A stretch of 64,000 nt of DNA from Nageia nagi. Its lineage: Eukaryota; Pinophyta. The stretch covers positions 111,352,001-111,416,000 of the forward strand of contig JBITNC010000001.1 of NCBI GenBank assembly GCA_050084985.1, written 5' to 3'. Under the pieces are notes generated by a model. The model made no database searches and was not told the DNA's origin. It saw nothing but the letters and a program-made list of their open reading frames with translations. Below, piece after piece: positions 1 through 11,989 of this stretch. Every line of letters begins with the position of its first letter. Positions within the stretch are counted from its first letter, which is position 1. Both the position numbers and the translations under genes were made by a program.

Positions 1-915
1 TTAGCATGCTATCTTTAGAGGATAAATCTTTAAGTAAAAAGGAGGAATTTGTATAAATTTCTTACTTAATTTTTTATCTAGTATGCATACTAAATTTTTA
101 CTTTTAAGTTAAAGAGTTGCATGCTTATACTTAGTACTAAATTTTTACTTTAAGTTAAAGAGTTGCATGCTTATTGCTTAGTACTAAATTTTTACTTTAA
201 GTTAAAAGAGTTGCATGCTTATGCTTAGTACTTAAATTTTAAGTTAAATACATACTTAATACTTATTGTTAATTTAATAAATGCATGCTTAGTACTTAAT
301 TTTTAAGCTAATGATGCATATTTTTTAGAACTTAATTTTTAAGTTAATGGTGCATGTTTAAGATTTAGATTTTTTTTTAAATCAATGATACATGCTTATT
401 ATTTAAAATCTTAAATTGTGATGCAATTTACTTCCTTATGCAAAAATGGCCTTATGCAAATTTTGGAATGGTGTAAAGATGTCCTTTAAAGGTTGGTAGA
501 CAAAATCCATTGGACATTTAGATTTTAATTTTTGAATGGATGTTTTTTTACTTATGCTCTTTTACTTTGTTTCATATTTTTAATTTATTTGCTTATGCAA
601 GTAAAAATGCAAACATTGAAATGAGCAATCTTTAAAATGAACACATCTGCACATATATTTCGCAACATGACTTGTTTAGGGAGCCATGAGGTGAAGACAG
701 GCGGACTAGAGCTTTTAAGTTCGACGATTCAAGTGGTGAAAAGTTCGTACTTTTCAATTATTTTTAAGTCTTCTGTTGATCTGAACATAACTCCAATAAG
801 TGGATCAGCATGTGTGTAATGATAACACATGTCCACACATCCATTCAAGGATTATCTTGATAACTTAGGAGAATAACTTGAAACCTAATCAAAATTAATA
901 ATTTGGTCGATCCAA
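1..915 (+). repeat. Dispersed repeat R1, left copy
   Basis: This stretch recurs in the same orientation at about 63091-64000, offset by 63,090 bases. The best preserved part is 634-760, matching 63724-63850, including the shared words GCAACATGACTTGTTTAG and CAGGCGGACT. Most differences I see are transitions, with T or A in this copy where the other has C or G. It could be part of an LTR or another high-copy repeat. Both copies are cut by the window edges, so its ends and class are unknown. The 60-codon open frame at 637-819 has no recognisable domain and is probably chance. Confidence 0.8.
89..229 (+). repeat. Three tandem 47-bp units
   Basis: Three consecutive units begin at 89, 136 and 183, each starting ACTAAATTTTTACTT and ending near GCATGCTTATxCTTAGT. 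Degenerate units follow to about 420. They are subrepeats of R1. Confidence 0.8.
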
Positions 916-1275
916 TAAACGTCATAACCTTGAAAAATAATAAGTACTTCTTGTGAGTAAGTATAATACTTACTAAGGTAAATTGGTTGAGGATTGATAG
1001 TACTTATGCTCCTCTTATGTGAGCATCCGAGTGAAAGCTTAATTTTAGACAAGAAAATAAGCTTTAACAATGTCACTTTACATCTATGGTTCTTGAGATG
1101 AGAAATATATTTGGGTACATGGATTATTATTTGAGTTGTAAAATATTTGCATTAGTGAATCAAATCAAGCATGTCTTAGTTAATTAAATGTAACATGTAT
1201 TACTTACTTGATTAAAACTAAATATATAATATTAGTTATTAAATCGCATGTTTATTATTTTTCATATTCTTATGT
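916..1275. other. Unassigned AT-rich spacer
   Basis: Between the R1 repeat and the first recognisable copia codons I see no LTR, primer-binding site or conserved coding sequence. The 5' LTR expected for the downstream copia element is missing here. The minus-strand open frame at 885-1076 has no recognisable features. Confidence 0.5.
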
Positions 1276-2219
1276 AGCAAATTAGAGACTCCTTTTTACC
1301 TAAACACATTCTCAATGGTTCTAACTTTGGGATATGGGAACCTCAGATGATAACTGAGTTGCAGGTAAGGAAGCTTTGGTAAATAGTGAATGAAAACTTT
1401 GTACCTTCTACAAATGAGAAGGCACTAGAGGCTTACAATACGAAGAATGAGTTGGCAACCTCCATGATCTTTCGTGCAGTTTCAGTTGATGTGCTCCTGA
1501 TGATTTTCTCTTCAACCTAAGTAAAAGAAGCTTGGAATAAGCTTAAGCAAATCCATCTTGGTTTAAAGTTTTTAAAAAAATTTACTATTCTTCAAAAGTT
1601 ACTTTAATCTTATCAAAGGGAAGATGAAAATGTGGCTATCTATTTGAACAAAATCATTGACCTTAGGACCTAACTTGTTGCTTGTGGGCACAATTGGATC
1701 AACAATGAGTTCATGGTCTTCATTATTCTTTAAAGTCTTTTTTCAAAGTTTGAAAACTTTGTGATAGTTATGAAAAAAAAGCTTTATGAAGAAGAAATCT
1801 TCTCCCTTGAAAACTTTTCTAAGCTCCTTTTGAAGCATGAGGAAGCCCTTAATAAAAAGGTGTTGATTTCTTCTTATAAAGAAAATAATGTTGCTCTAGG
1901 AGCAACCAAAACTTCTTTCAAGAAGTTCAATCATCATAAGAAATTTTATCCTTCTCCATTCAAAAGATTTGAGAAAAGAGGTAATGAAAATAATAAGAAC
2001 AATATCAACAATAGCAGAAAAAATGGTAACAACTACCATTTCAAGCAAAGAGATGGAAAAGGTAAAGTAAACAATCCAAATTCTAAGATAAAGTTGATAA
2101 AAAATGTAACTATTATGGTATCCAAGGTTATAAAGAAGTTGATTGCTACAAAAAGAAAAGAGAAAAAGAATAAAGGTAATGAAAATGTAAAGAACTTCAA
2201 AGGAAAGAAAAATACTTAA
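1276..2219 (+). pseudogene. Copia gag relic
   Basis: This is the N-terminal nucleocapsid precursor of the copia element, which would package the element RNA in cytoplasmic particles. The conceptual product starts with a LNGSNFGIWEPQM-like segment (about 1308-1350), the typical start of copia gag proteins of the UBN2/DUF4219 type. It continues through helical gag sequence and ends in a very basic Lys/Asn-rich tail (1761-2219 is open for 152 codons). The zinc-knuckle cysteines expected near the end cannot be recognised. Several stops interrupt the frame before 1761, some at positions where Gln would be expected. Confidence 0.8.
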
Positions 2220-2790
2220 ATTGATTTTATTACGATGCTTTACTCTATATCTCATATTTTTTTATCTGATTGGATTGTTGATTTTGGTTGCATTAATCAT
2301 ATATGCTTTGAAAATGATAAGTTTAAAAATTTTCACAAGTATAAAAATGATGCAATTGTGATAGGTGATAACTCTATCCTTGAAGTCTAAGGAATTGGAA
2401 GTGTCTTGATTCATGGAAAGGTTCTTGAAAATATACTTTATATTCCTAAACTAAGGATAAACCTTCTCTTTGTGATTCAAGTTGCAAGAAAAAAGTACTT
2501 TTTTGAGTTTGACTCTCAATCCTGATGCATTAAGAAAGGATTTACTACATTAGTTAAAGGGTTAGGGAAAGATGATCTATACATTGTGGATCAAGTTCCA
2601 ACAAAGATGTATCTTGTTACAAGTATGTGTTCTAGAGGTAATCTTTAGCACCATCCTTTAAGGCACCTTAACCATAAGAGTATTCAAGTCATGAAAGATT
2701 AAGAACTTATGAAAGGTTTACCTTCAATTTTACATTCAATTGGTCTACGTGAGAAGTGCATTTTTAGCAAAATGCATAGATAAAGGTTTG
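2220..2790 (+). pseudogene. Copia protease and GAG-pre-integrase relic
   Basis: About 2268-2300 encodes DWIVDFGCINHIC, matching the copia aspartic protease core (W-I-x-D-S-G-A-x-x-H-M), with the catalytic triplet read as D-F-G instead of D-S-G. The family feature ILYIPKLRINLL follows at about 2430-2470. At 2640-2790 comes the GAG-pre-integrase signature (HHPLRHLNHKSIQVM, then EKCIFSKMHR). Several in-frame stops are present. The enzyme would have cut the gag-pol polyprotein, but this copy cannot be functional. Confidence 0.8.
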
Positions 2791-3545
2791 AAAAGGATAA
2801 AGCAACAACATCTTAACCACTTCAACTTGTGCATTCAGATTTGATGGGTTCATTTTAGACTAAGTCATTTGGAGGAACATCTTACGTCTTGACCTTCATT
2901 GATGACTTTAGTAGGATAACCTTTGGGTATCTACTTGAGTAGAAAGAATAAACTTTTGAGAGTTTTAAGGATTTTAAAAACTTAGTTAATAATCAAACTA
3001 ACCTTAAAATCAAGATGTTAAGATCAAATAATGGAGAAGAATATAATAGCAATAAATTTAATGATTATTGTGTTAAGTATAGAATCAAGAAAAAATTTAT
3101 GATTTCTTACACTCCTTAGTAGAATGATGTTGTTGATAGGAAAAATAGGATAATTATGGAGATGGTTATATGCATGTTGAGTAATCTTTTTAGTTTCTTA
3201 TGAGGTGAAGCTATGAGCACTACTATTTACATCTTGAATAGGTGTCCTACAAAAGTAATTCAAGGTAAAACTACTTTTAAGGTATGGTCAAGAAGAAAAC
3301 TTAACATTTTTCATCTTAGAGTGCTTATTTGTGAAGCATTCTCCTACATTATTTGTAAAAAAAGAAAAAAATTAGATAAAAGACCTAAAAAATGCATCTT
3401 TATGGGTTATGACAGTCAACATAGAAGCTACAAGCTTTACTCTCCATCCTATAATGTCGTGTTTATTTCAAGGGATGTAAAGTTTAATAAATTTTTGAAA
3501 AATCTGCTTCTAATGAGGATGTTGATAATCCAAATGACTCGTTAG
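2791..3545 (+). pseudogene. Copia integrase relic
   Basis: The core (rve) domain is readable: LVHSDLMGS with the first catalytic Asp (about 2828-2850), YVLTFIDDFSR (2884-2916), and RSNNGEEYNS, where the second Asp has become Asn. The family's TPQQNG motif reads TP, then two TAG stops (3117-3122), then NDVVDRK. The C-terminal part is open from 3213 to 3545 and includes LNRCPTKVIQGKTTF and KCIFMGYDSQHRSYKLY, typical of copia integrase. The product would insert element cDNA. It is inactive through stops and lost residues. Confidence 0.9.
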
Positions 3546-3690
3546 TTACTCCTAGCTGGTTGGATATTGATATAGATAAGTCACCTTAAGAACAAAATTT
3601 TCAACATAAAGAATTACAAAGTATGACCTTAAACATATCTTTATTTATCGAGATTGATAATAAGCATGAGCCTTATCCTTCAAAGAAGCT

Positions 3691-4340
3691 TCAAAGCACA
3701 AGTGCTGGATGGAAGCCATGAATATAGAGTATGAGATGCTTACGAAAAATGAAACTTGAGACTTGGTTCTTTATCCTAATGAGAAAAATATGATTGGTAA
3801 TAAGTGGATTAACAAGGACAAGTATAATTCTATTGGGTATATTAAGAAATATAAGGTAAGATTAGCAGTCGAAGGTTTTGCTCAAAAATACAGTTTAGAT
3901 TATGATAAAACCTTTGCTCCCATGGTAAATATGCTTATTGTGAGAATTATCCTTGCTCTTTCTATAGCTTAAAGATGAAAATTTTTTTAATTTGACATCA
4001 AGAGTGCATTTCTCAATGGTGACTTAAATATGAAAATCTTTATGAATCAACTAGAAGGGTTTATTATGAAAGGTAAAAAGTTTTTTATGTGCAACCTAAA
4101 AAGGTCATTGTATGGACTTAAGCAAGCACCTAGAGCTTGGTACATGAATATTTTAAGATACTTTACAAACATTAGATTCTCTAATTATTTTTTTACTCTA
4201 ATCTATATGTGCTCAATCAAGAAAAAGACATGGTCTTAATTCTCCTTTATGTAGATCTTTTTGTTCCTAAAAATAATGATGAAATCATTCAAGAGTGCAT
4301 ATCCAAACTTAAGGTAATATTTGAAATGACTAATCTTGGT
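3691..4340 (+). pseudogene. Copia reverse transcriptase relic
   Basis: The RT palm and fingers are recognisable across at least two frames: NKWINKDKYNSIGYIKKYKVRLA (3800-3870), GFAQKYSLDYDKTFAPM (3873-3924), FDIKSAFLNGDL (3991-4026) and LYGLKQAPRAWY (4110-4145). The catalytic YVDD box reads YVDL at about 4249-4260, so the second Asp is lost. Stops occur between the blocks (for example at 3970). This enzyme would make element cDNA. Confidence 0.93.
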
Positions 4341-5031
4341 CTCTCTAACTCTTAGTTGGCTAATGCTACAACTTATAAGTAATTAATTGGTAATATTTTG
4401 TATTTGACTATTTCTAGGCTAGATATTACCTTTGTAGTGAATTTGATGGCATAATTCATATAAAAATCATATGTTGAGCACTTCAATACTATTAAGCAAA
4501 TTTTAAGGTATGTTACAGGGAGTAAGAATCTTGCTCTCAAGTATTTTAAGTTGCCCTCATTTGTTCTCTCTGAATTTTCAAATTTTGACTATGGAGGAGA
4601 GAGATGACAAAAAATCAACCTTTGCATATGTGTTTAGCATTGGTTTAGGTGCTATCTCTTAGAATTATAAGAAGTAACCCACTGTTTCTCTTTTCACTAT
4701 AGAAGCTAAATACTATGCCATGTCTATTGCAACCTAAGAAGCTATTTGGCTAAAGCATATTCTAAAAAAAATTGGGTATGAGTAAGATAACTCATCTTTG
4801 ATTTCTTTAGATAATCAATTAGCTATTTTTTTAGCTAAAAATTATGTATTCCATTAGATAACAAAACATATGAAAATCTAAGCCCATTTTATCAAGAAAA
4901 AGGTTCTTTATAGCATCATACGTCTAGAGTATTATCCATCCACCTTGAACTCTGCTAATTTGTTCATCAAACCCCTTCATGAATCTTAGTTTTATCAACT
5001 TAGGGATGGTGAAGTTTCTCTCAAGGGTGAG
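4341..5031 (+). pseudogene. Copia RNase H relic
   Basis: The connection and RNase H segments of copia pol follow RT. Recognisable pieces are YKLIGNILYL-like (4373-4400), LDITFVVN, ILRYVTGSKNLAL (about 4501-4540), AISWNYKKQPTVS (about 4651-4690), TIEAKYYAMSIAT (the TEAEY block), SLDNQLAI (the Asp block) and the terminal AHFIKKKV segment (about 4882-4905). The catalytic Glu region reads TIEAKY. Several Gln positions are stops. Confidence 0.88.
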
Positions 5032-5741
5032 TGAAGTTTGAATTCTTATGTTGAATTCATATTTGTGATGATAACTTCATCCTTAGGAGGATCTTGTGCT
5101 ATATAGTGTTGATTTTTTTTGTACACCTTCATGGTAAATTCACTCTACATGAGAAACTTGTACAAATTTTAGAGCAAAAAGATTGGCCAATCTAGCACTA
5201 TTCAATTATCAATGTGTGAGGAATTCTTATATATTTTTTGACACTGTTTAGTTATCTATATGTGATAAATTTGTATGTGCATGCTCTATTTTGTAATAAT
5301 AATTAACACATATTTTATATACAATAGGTGATTATGAGTTTTAGCTTGGCATCTTCATGATGACTTACAATGCACCATTGATCAATTTATGATGGAATTT
5401 TTTTGACTCATCTATCCTTGTTGATATGAATATGTTGCATCTAATTGATCCAATTATTTGAGTTGCTTATGACTTGCAGGTTCCTTTGAGATTGCAAGTT
5501 ACTTGTTTCGAGTATGCAAGCTCTTGGAGACTTTTCATAACTTCCAGTTGGATGACTACTTCATGTACATTGAAATCAATTGTAGTTAATGATTGTATTT
5601 GGCAAAGTAGTGAGTCTCAAACTAGATATTTCTTACTTCACAAATATGTAAAAAGTTCTCATATTTGTTGTATCGATTTGGAAGAGAACTCTCTTACTTT
5701 CTCTCTTTCTTCTCTTTTATTTGTTCTACCCCAATATTGCA
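5032..5741 (+). other. Copia 3' noncoding segment
   Basis: About 700 bases lie between the end of RNase H and the polypurine tract. The 94-codon open frame at 5474-5758 runs into the LTR and matches nothing I know, so I treat it as chance. Confidence 0.5.
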
Positions 5742-5752
5742 TTAAAAGAGAT
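5742..5752 (+). other. Polypurine tract of the copia element
   Basis: The purine run TTAAAAGAGAT sits directly before the TGTTAG terminus of the LTR, where second-strand cDNA priming is expected in copia elements. Confidence 0.75.
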
Positions 5753-6196
5753 TGTTAGAATGTATAATGCATTATTGTAAAGGTTTGTATTAATCCTATT
5801 TGTAAATTCACTAATACTTAAGGGTTTCATTAGATACTTCAAGTATTTAAGTGAATATGATAATGTAACTTATCCTTCACTCCATGTCATGAACATTCCT
5901 CTTGGGTAAAAGGAAGTATTTGTCATGCCTTTGTACATTGGGTAAAAGAGTGATCCAAAGAAAGATTTTGGCCTATAAATAGAAAGCTCTTTCTTTGTTA
6001 TCATACATCAATTTTTGAAATAAAGTTATGCTATAGGATAGTGTTTAAGAAATGAGATTAGGATAATTATAAGAGATTCATGTTTGTGAATGAAGTGAGA
6101 TCTAATTAGTGGACGTACTTCTAGTTGAAAGAACCATTTATATCTTGTGTTATCTTTGTGATATTGCTTTGTAAGTTTGTTAGATGTGATTTATGA
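5753..6196 (+). repeat. 3' LTR of the copia element
   Basis: It starts TGTTAGAATGTATAATGCAT and is similar to 60771-61180 along most of its length, sharing the TATA region and the block beginning GTGGACGTAC (about 6112). The far end is estimated, as similarity fades after about 6150. A CTATAAATAG box lies at 5973-5982. Confidence 0.85.
5973..5982 (+). promoter_or_regulatory. TATA box in copia LTR
   Basis: CTATAAATAG is followed by GAAAGCTC. It is conserved with TTTATAAATAG at 60973-60983 in the sister LTR, consistent with the U3 promoter. Confidence 0.7.
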
Positions 6197-6289
6197 GCTT
6201 ACATGTGATCTTGGGAGTTTAGGAATGTTTTTGTTATATTTCAAATCTTTCAAGAAGCAACAACATCAAGCAAGAACATGTTTTTAATT

Positions 6290-6635
6290 CCTACTTCATG
6301 AGCCATGATCTAATAATTTATGGATTTTTCTTGAATGAAATAAAATTTCTCATCCTTCATAATATAAAACTCCACCTTCAAGTTGCAATCTAATATTTAA
6401 ATAACTACTAGAAGGTTCTTTGTGAGATCAAGCACATATAAGACCTCGTTGATCTGATAATTGTTCTTTCCTAGACAGACATGCACATCTCCTTTGCCTT
6501 CAATGTCGTAAAGTGTGTCATTGCCCAAATGTACTTGACTTGGATTGGATCCTTTATTAAGTGAAGCAAACCAATCTTAATACCAATCATGTGCTTAGAA
6601 ACACCTGAATCAACATAACAAGTGGATTTGATGGA
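6290..6635 (-). pseudogene. Copia protease relic
   Basis: Just after gag the minus strand encodes CYVDSGVSKHMIG (around 6580-6620), matching the copia aspartic protease D-S-G-x-S-x-H-M block with its catalytic Asp kept. Weaker protease-like sequence continues to about 6300 before similarity ends. Confidence 0.75.
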
Positions 6636-7892
6636 TGATTTCTCTTGATGGACATGAGCAAAGTTCTTAGAGTTCTATTTCTCATATTCAACATTATTGG
6701 TAACACTCCCTTGTTTTTGTCTTTATGGTCTTTTGTTTCTCCATTGCCCTTTGTTCTTTTATTTTGCCCCATCAAATTTTGATTATTATAATTTGAAGAT
6801 CCTTGGGTAAAATAATTGTACCAATATTCAAAAAATTCATGCCCCTTTTTGCCATATATTAAAAAGCTCTTATTTGGTTTTTCACTAAAACTTGAGGTAT
6901 TCTTACCTTTGCTCTAATTCTAGAAAGACAACTTTCCTCTTTGATGTGATATCATGACTTGCTCTTCATCATTTAAATGTTCATGAGAAGCTTATTCATG
7001 TTGCAACATGTTCACTAACTCTTGAAATTTAGGTGTTTGCTTTAAAATGTTGAGTGTTGTCTTAAAGGTGCGATATTTCTCCGAGAGTGCTCTTAGGACA
7101 ATGGGTACAAGGAGCTTATCTTCCACTTTCTCACCTAATGCTTGTAGGGAGGCTTGGAGTTTTGCAATTATGGAAAGAAAAGATTCCAATTTTTCACCAC
7201 TTTTCAACTTTAGTATGTGTAATTGACCTTGCAAATGAAGAATTTGATTCTCATTCTTGGATGCAAACACTTTCTCCAACTACTTCCATGCTTTAGTAGC
7301 ATTTTTTGAATCTCGAATATGGGGTTGAACATCATATGAGATGCCAAGAAAAATGATCATATGATCTTTCTAGCTTTGTTAAGTAAAATTATTTTGTACT
7401 TCATCGATCATCGTTGGACAATTTTCATTACCAATGATAATGTCCCACAATTCTTTGAACTCTAATATTGTTTGAATCTTTGTCTTCCAAGAGGCATAGT
7501 TACTACCCTTCAAAACCTTTGAATCAGAAAACAAAAGTTTTGGAGCATTTTGGGCTATATTTGTCTCTACAAGTTGTGATCTTTGCCTTCAATCATTAGT
7601 TTTCTTTTCACACTTTCATGATATGTGGGTTGGCCATTAGGAAGAGTCATTTGTCTTTGCACAACACACTAGTATATGTGGATAATGTTGTCTCCTTGGT
7701 GCAGGTATGCATATCAGTAGAATCATAACTTATTTGATTATGATGGGCACTATATTTCTTTGCAAAGTCCTTATTCAATACACCAATCCTTCGTAAGAAG
7801 AAATTCTCCACAAATTTTTGGTAGGGGGATGAATCTCTTATGAAGTTTCTTTGATACCACATTGGGGAGAAGTCGAGATAGTTATCTTGCAT
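6587..7892 (-). pseudogene. Copia gag relic (UBN2 type)
   Basis: The clearest block is 6992-7279, open for 95 codons: LHILKLKSGEKLESF and LRALSEKYRTFKTTL, the helical core of UBN2-type copia gag. Upstream (about 7280-7400) the frame encodes a VSYDVQPHI-like segment broken by stops. Downstream at about 6850 a GKKGHEFFEYW remnant marks the zinc knuckle with its cysteines lost, followed by a Lys-rich tail (6587-6775). The product would be the particle protein. Frame changes and stops show decay. The 7647-7892 open frame is probably the N-terminal part, but it is not diagnostic. Confidence 0.8.
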
Positions 7893-10800
7893 TATTGTAG
7901 AGCATGAAAAAATACATTAGAGTATGAGAGTTACATTCCCATAGATTAACAAAATTACATAACCACCTTATGAAGCCCTAATATTTAAATATTGAACATT
8001 AGTAAGAAGCACTAATGTATTATTAATATCTAACATATCTAGATACCTAATGTATCTAATATTGACTAATGTATTATGTCTAACATAAGTCTCATATTAT
8101 TATAAAATTTATAAGGGAATCCATCATAACCATGTACATTATCATTGGCCATGGAAGAACAAACTCATGAAGGGCATCTTTGGTAAGGAGTTAGTTCCAT
8201 AAATCCTATTAGGATTGGGAGATCTTACACAATATTACTACTATGTGTTGTTATAATGCATGTTCCTTCATGGTAGAGGGACCCTATACTTTGAACATTC
8301 TTAGGTAGTATTTGATAAAGGCTTGAATGATGTCAAGGAGAGAGGAGAGGACATGATTTCCATCCAAAATCATTTTGATTTTTTAAGTAGCCTATGAGGC
8401 TTTCAATGCTTGGAAAATTTCATTAAAGGCTTGGTCCCCCACCTTTATCTAATGGAGTTGATCTTTGATTTGGGATCCCTTCACTTGTGGTGGTTTGTAA
8501 TTTTCTTTTGTTGTTGAAGCTTGATCACACTAAGTTGTAGGGTGGGAGAAAAGGGTAGATACTTTATCTCATTTATGGTATTAGTTAACTTCGATATGGC
8601 AACCTTATAGGAGCACCTTCAAAAGAGTGCTAATTATCATTCATAAAAATGTAAGAAATAAGCAACTTATTTTATTTAATAATCCACCATATTTCATGTA
8701 CCAAATATGGGTCAAGATTCTAAATATGTTAGCTATGAGCCATTTGTGGGGGGTGTATTAATAATGTTGTATTCATAAAAGATTATAATTTTTTTTTTTG
8801 CATGTAATGTTATACTAATCAATGTAAAAGTTAATGGAGAAGTGGCCTAATATTATGATATCAAACATGGTCTCCATAGATATAGAATAGTGATTGGAAA
8901 AAGAAACAATGGGTTGAATTATTAGCATGGGTCTATTAAACCATTTGGGAACTCTTTTCATGTTAGACCTCATATTATTCCACATATACTAAGTGGAATT
9001 ATGATGATAAAATTTGGTGTTTGGATTAAAAAAAAACCAATTTGCTACATATGTAAAATTATTCCACCCTTTCATCGATCACCTATTACATGGGGAGGCT
9101 ATTGATTTTATCAAGCATTCTTTCAATCCTGTTAAAATATCTACACATCACCCAACATACAATGAAAAGTGTATAAATAATCCATTTTCATAAAGGTATT
9201 CTCTTAGTCAGATTTTTTGAAGTATTAACATTAATATCTCTAAAGGAATGATTGTTAATGTTATAATGAATCCATAATGCTCTAAAGGTGGAGTCATATC
9301 CATGATAAATGAGATGTATCTACCAACTAGTTTAAAGAAAATAGTGGAAATATCAATCATAGCCTTAGATTCATATCATTATGAAAAAAAAACTTTTTAA
9401 TTTTGACTGTATTGAAAAAATGATTAAAAAAAAACTCTCTGAATAATATATATATTTTAAGATTGAATAATATCCAATAGAAGATTTAGATAAAAACTTT
9501 TATGTTTAAATATATTTCCTATAAGATTTGAAATAAAAGTATTTAGAAATTCATTAAAAACTATTTCAAAATTTCATAGAGAAAGGTGTGGGAGATTGTT
9601 TGGACTAATTTCTATTCACTAAGGAGTTATCACAAAAAGTTTGGCCATTTGTTTACAGATTTGACTAATTTTGTTGGAGTTGAATAGGCCTTTTTTCTTG
9701 TATTTTATTTGTGAACCAAGCATTTCAATGGTAAGCATTTTTTGGTTTACATCCTAGTATAAGCCACATAAAAAGTGCTAATTTACATTTCGCAATAAAC
9801 CATACCCAAATTCCTTGTATTACAATAATTTTTCAATTTTTCATTATTACCTAATCATCCTTTGTTGAGTGATTGAAGGGAGTTTTGGTAGGATTGGAAG
9901 AAATATTTTTTTAGATGGATAGTAAATAATATTTGATTATATGCTTAAAAAATGGCATTTGAAGTAAGTGTCATGTAGTTTAAGGTATAATATCCATTGA
10001 GTGATAGCTTGGGAACCTATTTGAATCTCCACCTTTCCCCTCAAATATATAGGGAGATTAATTTTGATACATACCCTATTTTGAGGGTAAGATTTGAAGA
10101 ATGTTTTAGGCTTTACACATACAACATGTCCTAAGGAGGATGCAATGCAATTGATGTGAGGTCAAAGAGTAAATGGAAATGTAAGGAATTCCACCGAAAT
10201 TAGGACTTGTTTGATGTGTTCTTCACAAAAATGAAGTCTCATATCTATTAAATAAAAACTAATAAGGAGTTATAAGCATACCAAATATCATGCTTGTAAA
10301 TGGATTGCATATATTTTGGGTTTGAGAAATAAAATAGAAAAAACAATTGTAATATTTTTAATGGACTCAAACTGGAACCCATGAGGGGCCCATGTGGAGT
10401 CGGTCCAACCTTTGAGCAGATATCATAGGGAAATTCTATGCATAAAATACCCCACTAGTGTAAAATCCTATAAACATTTACACCTAAAATAAAAATTAGT
10501 AATAAGAATAACATAAATAGGATAGCAAGCATGACCTCATTGTAATGACCCACCCATTATGCACTTGGTATGACCCTGCTTAGTACGGGGTGTTTGAAAT
10601 GAATTTGGATCAATTATATGCATTGATGAATTTCTCATGCACATGTATGATAATTTTATTGGATTGATGTTAGCTTCAAGAATGTTTTCTATGCAAATCA
10701 TTGGTGAACTCAGTGGGAGTTAGTTTGGAGGATTGAGTGAACCAAAGATAAGTTGATCATAGGAATCGATAAGTAGGAATAAGGAGATGATTTTTCATTG

Positions 10801-11976
10801 AATCTTTGAGAGCCCATAGAGGTCACCGTAAATCATGTAGATGCATTTCATAATTTTTGATGTGCATGAAGAATGACCGCAATAGAAAAATAATAATATA
10901 TAAGGTAAGTTAGCCAAAATCTTCATGAAAATGTTTTACAATACCTATGGAATATTCTATTTTTTCAAATAACCAAACGATGTTATTTAAAATGTATGAT
11001 AGGAAGACTAGTCCCGGGCATAAGAGATGGTGTGTGTAGCCTGACATTAATACACCTCTATAACTTATACTGAAAGTTTTCTCTGCTTCATCAGGATGTG
11101 ATTCATTCACTTTTAAATCGGATTATGGTTCGATGTATTGAATAATATGAAGATTGTGCTTTATTATTATATGGATCTCTGTTGGAAGCTAAGTCATTTA
11201 TAAGCCATAGCGAGTCACTTTCCAGAAGTCCTAGAAGTTATTATGATACGTAGGGAAAATGTCTCTCTTTTCTTTCATCAACGAACAAAAATGTTTTGTG
11301 TAAAGGCATAGTTTTATTTTAGATATTTGATATATCAATCTCCTTTTGAATCTGCGTTAGCTTCTCAGGTTTTCTCTAGCATATTGACGTTGAAGCAGTT
11401 GATGTAAGTCGTGAGGGTCAAATTATCTTAAAAATCCATGTCTGTAAATTTACTACGAGAAAGTTATGATGTGTTTCTAGTTTGATTCCTGCCTTTGAAA
11501 AATGGTATAGGTGTTATAAAAACAAAGGAGAACCTCCTTGATCCTAAACCGTTGTCCAAATTTACGGCTGGGTCTTTCCCATTCCTGAGTAAATCTTGAA
11601 CTAATGTTTCTCAAACCATTGCCTGTGTTCTGATGGTGTTAGCTGCGCTAGACGAGTTCTACCATCATGGTAGAAACGATCTATCAGCATTATATTTTCT
11701 TAAATCATAGAAAACCTTATACTTTCGGTTTGCGGTTATGCGGGACAGTGAATAGAGTCATCGATTTTTGAATTCGTTACCATAATTTTACTTAGCATGA
11801 ATAAATTTTCTAAGCTCTTGTTAGATATGTGGGAATATTAGTATAAAAGAAAATATGTTAAATAATTATGGTGGATATAATCATACATTTAAATACAATA
11901 GAGTTTTGTATTTAAATTCAAAGGTTTGGAATTAAATTTGGTTTGATTGTGGGTTACTTGTATACTTTAAACATGG
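7893..11976. other. Unassigned 4-kb region
   Basis: I find no RT, integrase, LTR pair, tRNA or spliced gene here. At 8390-8640 the minus strand has a short coding-like segment with stops (NEIFQALKA-like) that I cannot assign. 11340-11760 is richer in G+C and CpG than its surroundings and may be less repetitive DNA. It contains a 19-bp perfect palindrome at 11657-11675 (TTCTACCAT, C, ATGGTAGAA). The remaining short open frames look like chance. Confidence 0.4.
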
Positions 11977-11989
11977 AGAAATAAATATT
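11977..11989. repeat. Target-site duplication of LINE, left copy
   Basis: AGAAATAAATATT matches exactly the 13 bases at 13983-13995 flanking the LINE, as expected from target-primed reverse transcription. Confidence 0.85.

Larger units (their letters stand above)
1276..6196 (+). mobile_element. Ty1/copia retrotransposon, 5' truncated and decayed
   Basis: The order is gag, protease, GAG-pre-integrase, integrase, RT, RNase H, polypurine tract, 3' LTR, the normal copia order with integrase before RT. Every domain has stops or frame changes, so the copy is dead. No 5' LTR or primer-binding site is found upstream. The 3' LTR beginning at 5753 belongs to the same family as the LTR at 60771-61180, which supplies the LTR boundaries. 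The right end (about 6196) is approximate because the last 50 bases align poorly with the other LTR. Confidence 0.9.
6250..7892 (-). mobile_element. Second copia fragment: gag and protease only
   Basis: Read on the minus strand from 7892 down, this fragment gives copia gag and then the start of protease, and stops at about 6250 next to the 3' LTR of the plus-strand copia element. The remainder of pol is not in the window. Insertion of the plus-strand element into this one could explain the break, but no matching flank is visible at its other side. Confidence 0.8.

Noticed and set aside
1896-2255. 119-codon minus-strand open frame
   Set aside because: It is the complement of the Lys/Asn-rich gag tail and has no family feature.
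11657-11675. 19-bp perfect palindrome TTCTACCAT-C-ATGGTAGAA
   Set aside because: It is single and without context, so chance cannot be excluded.
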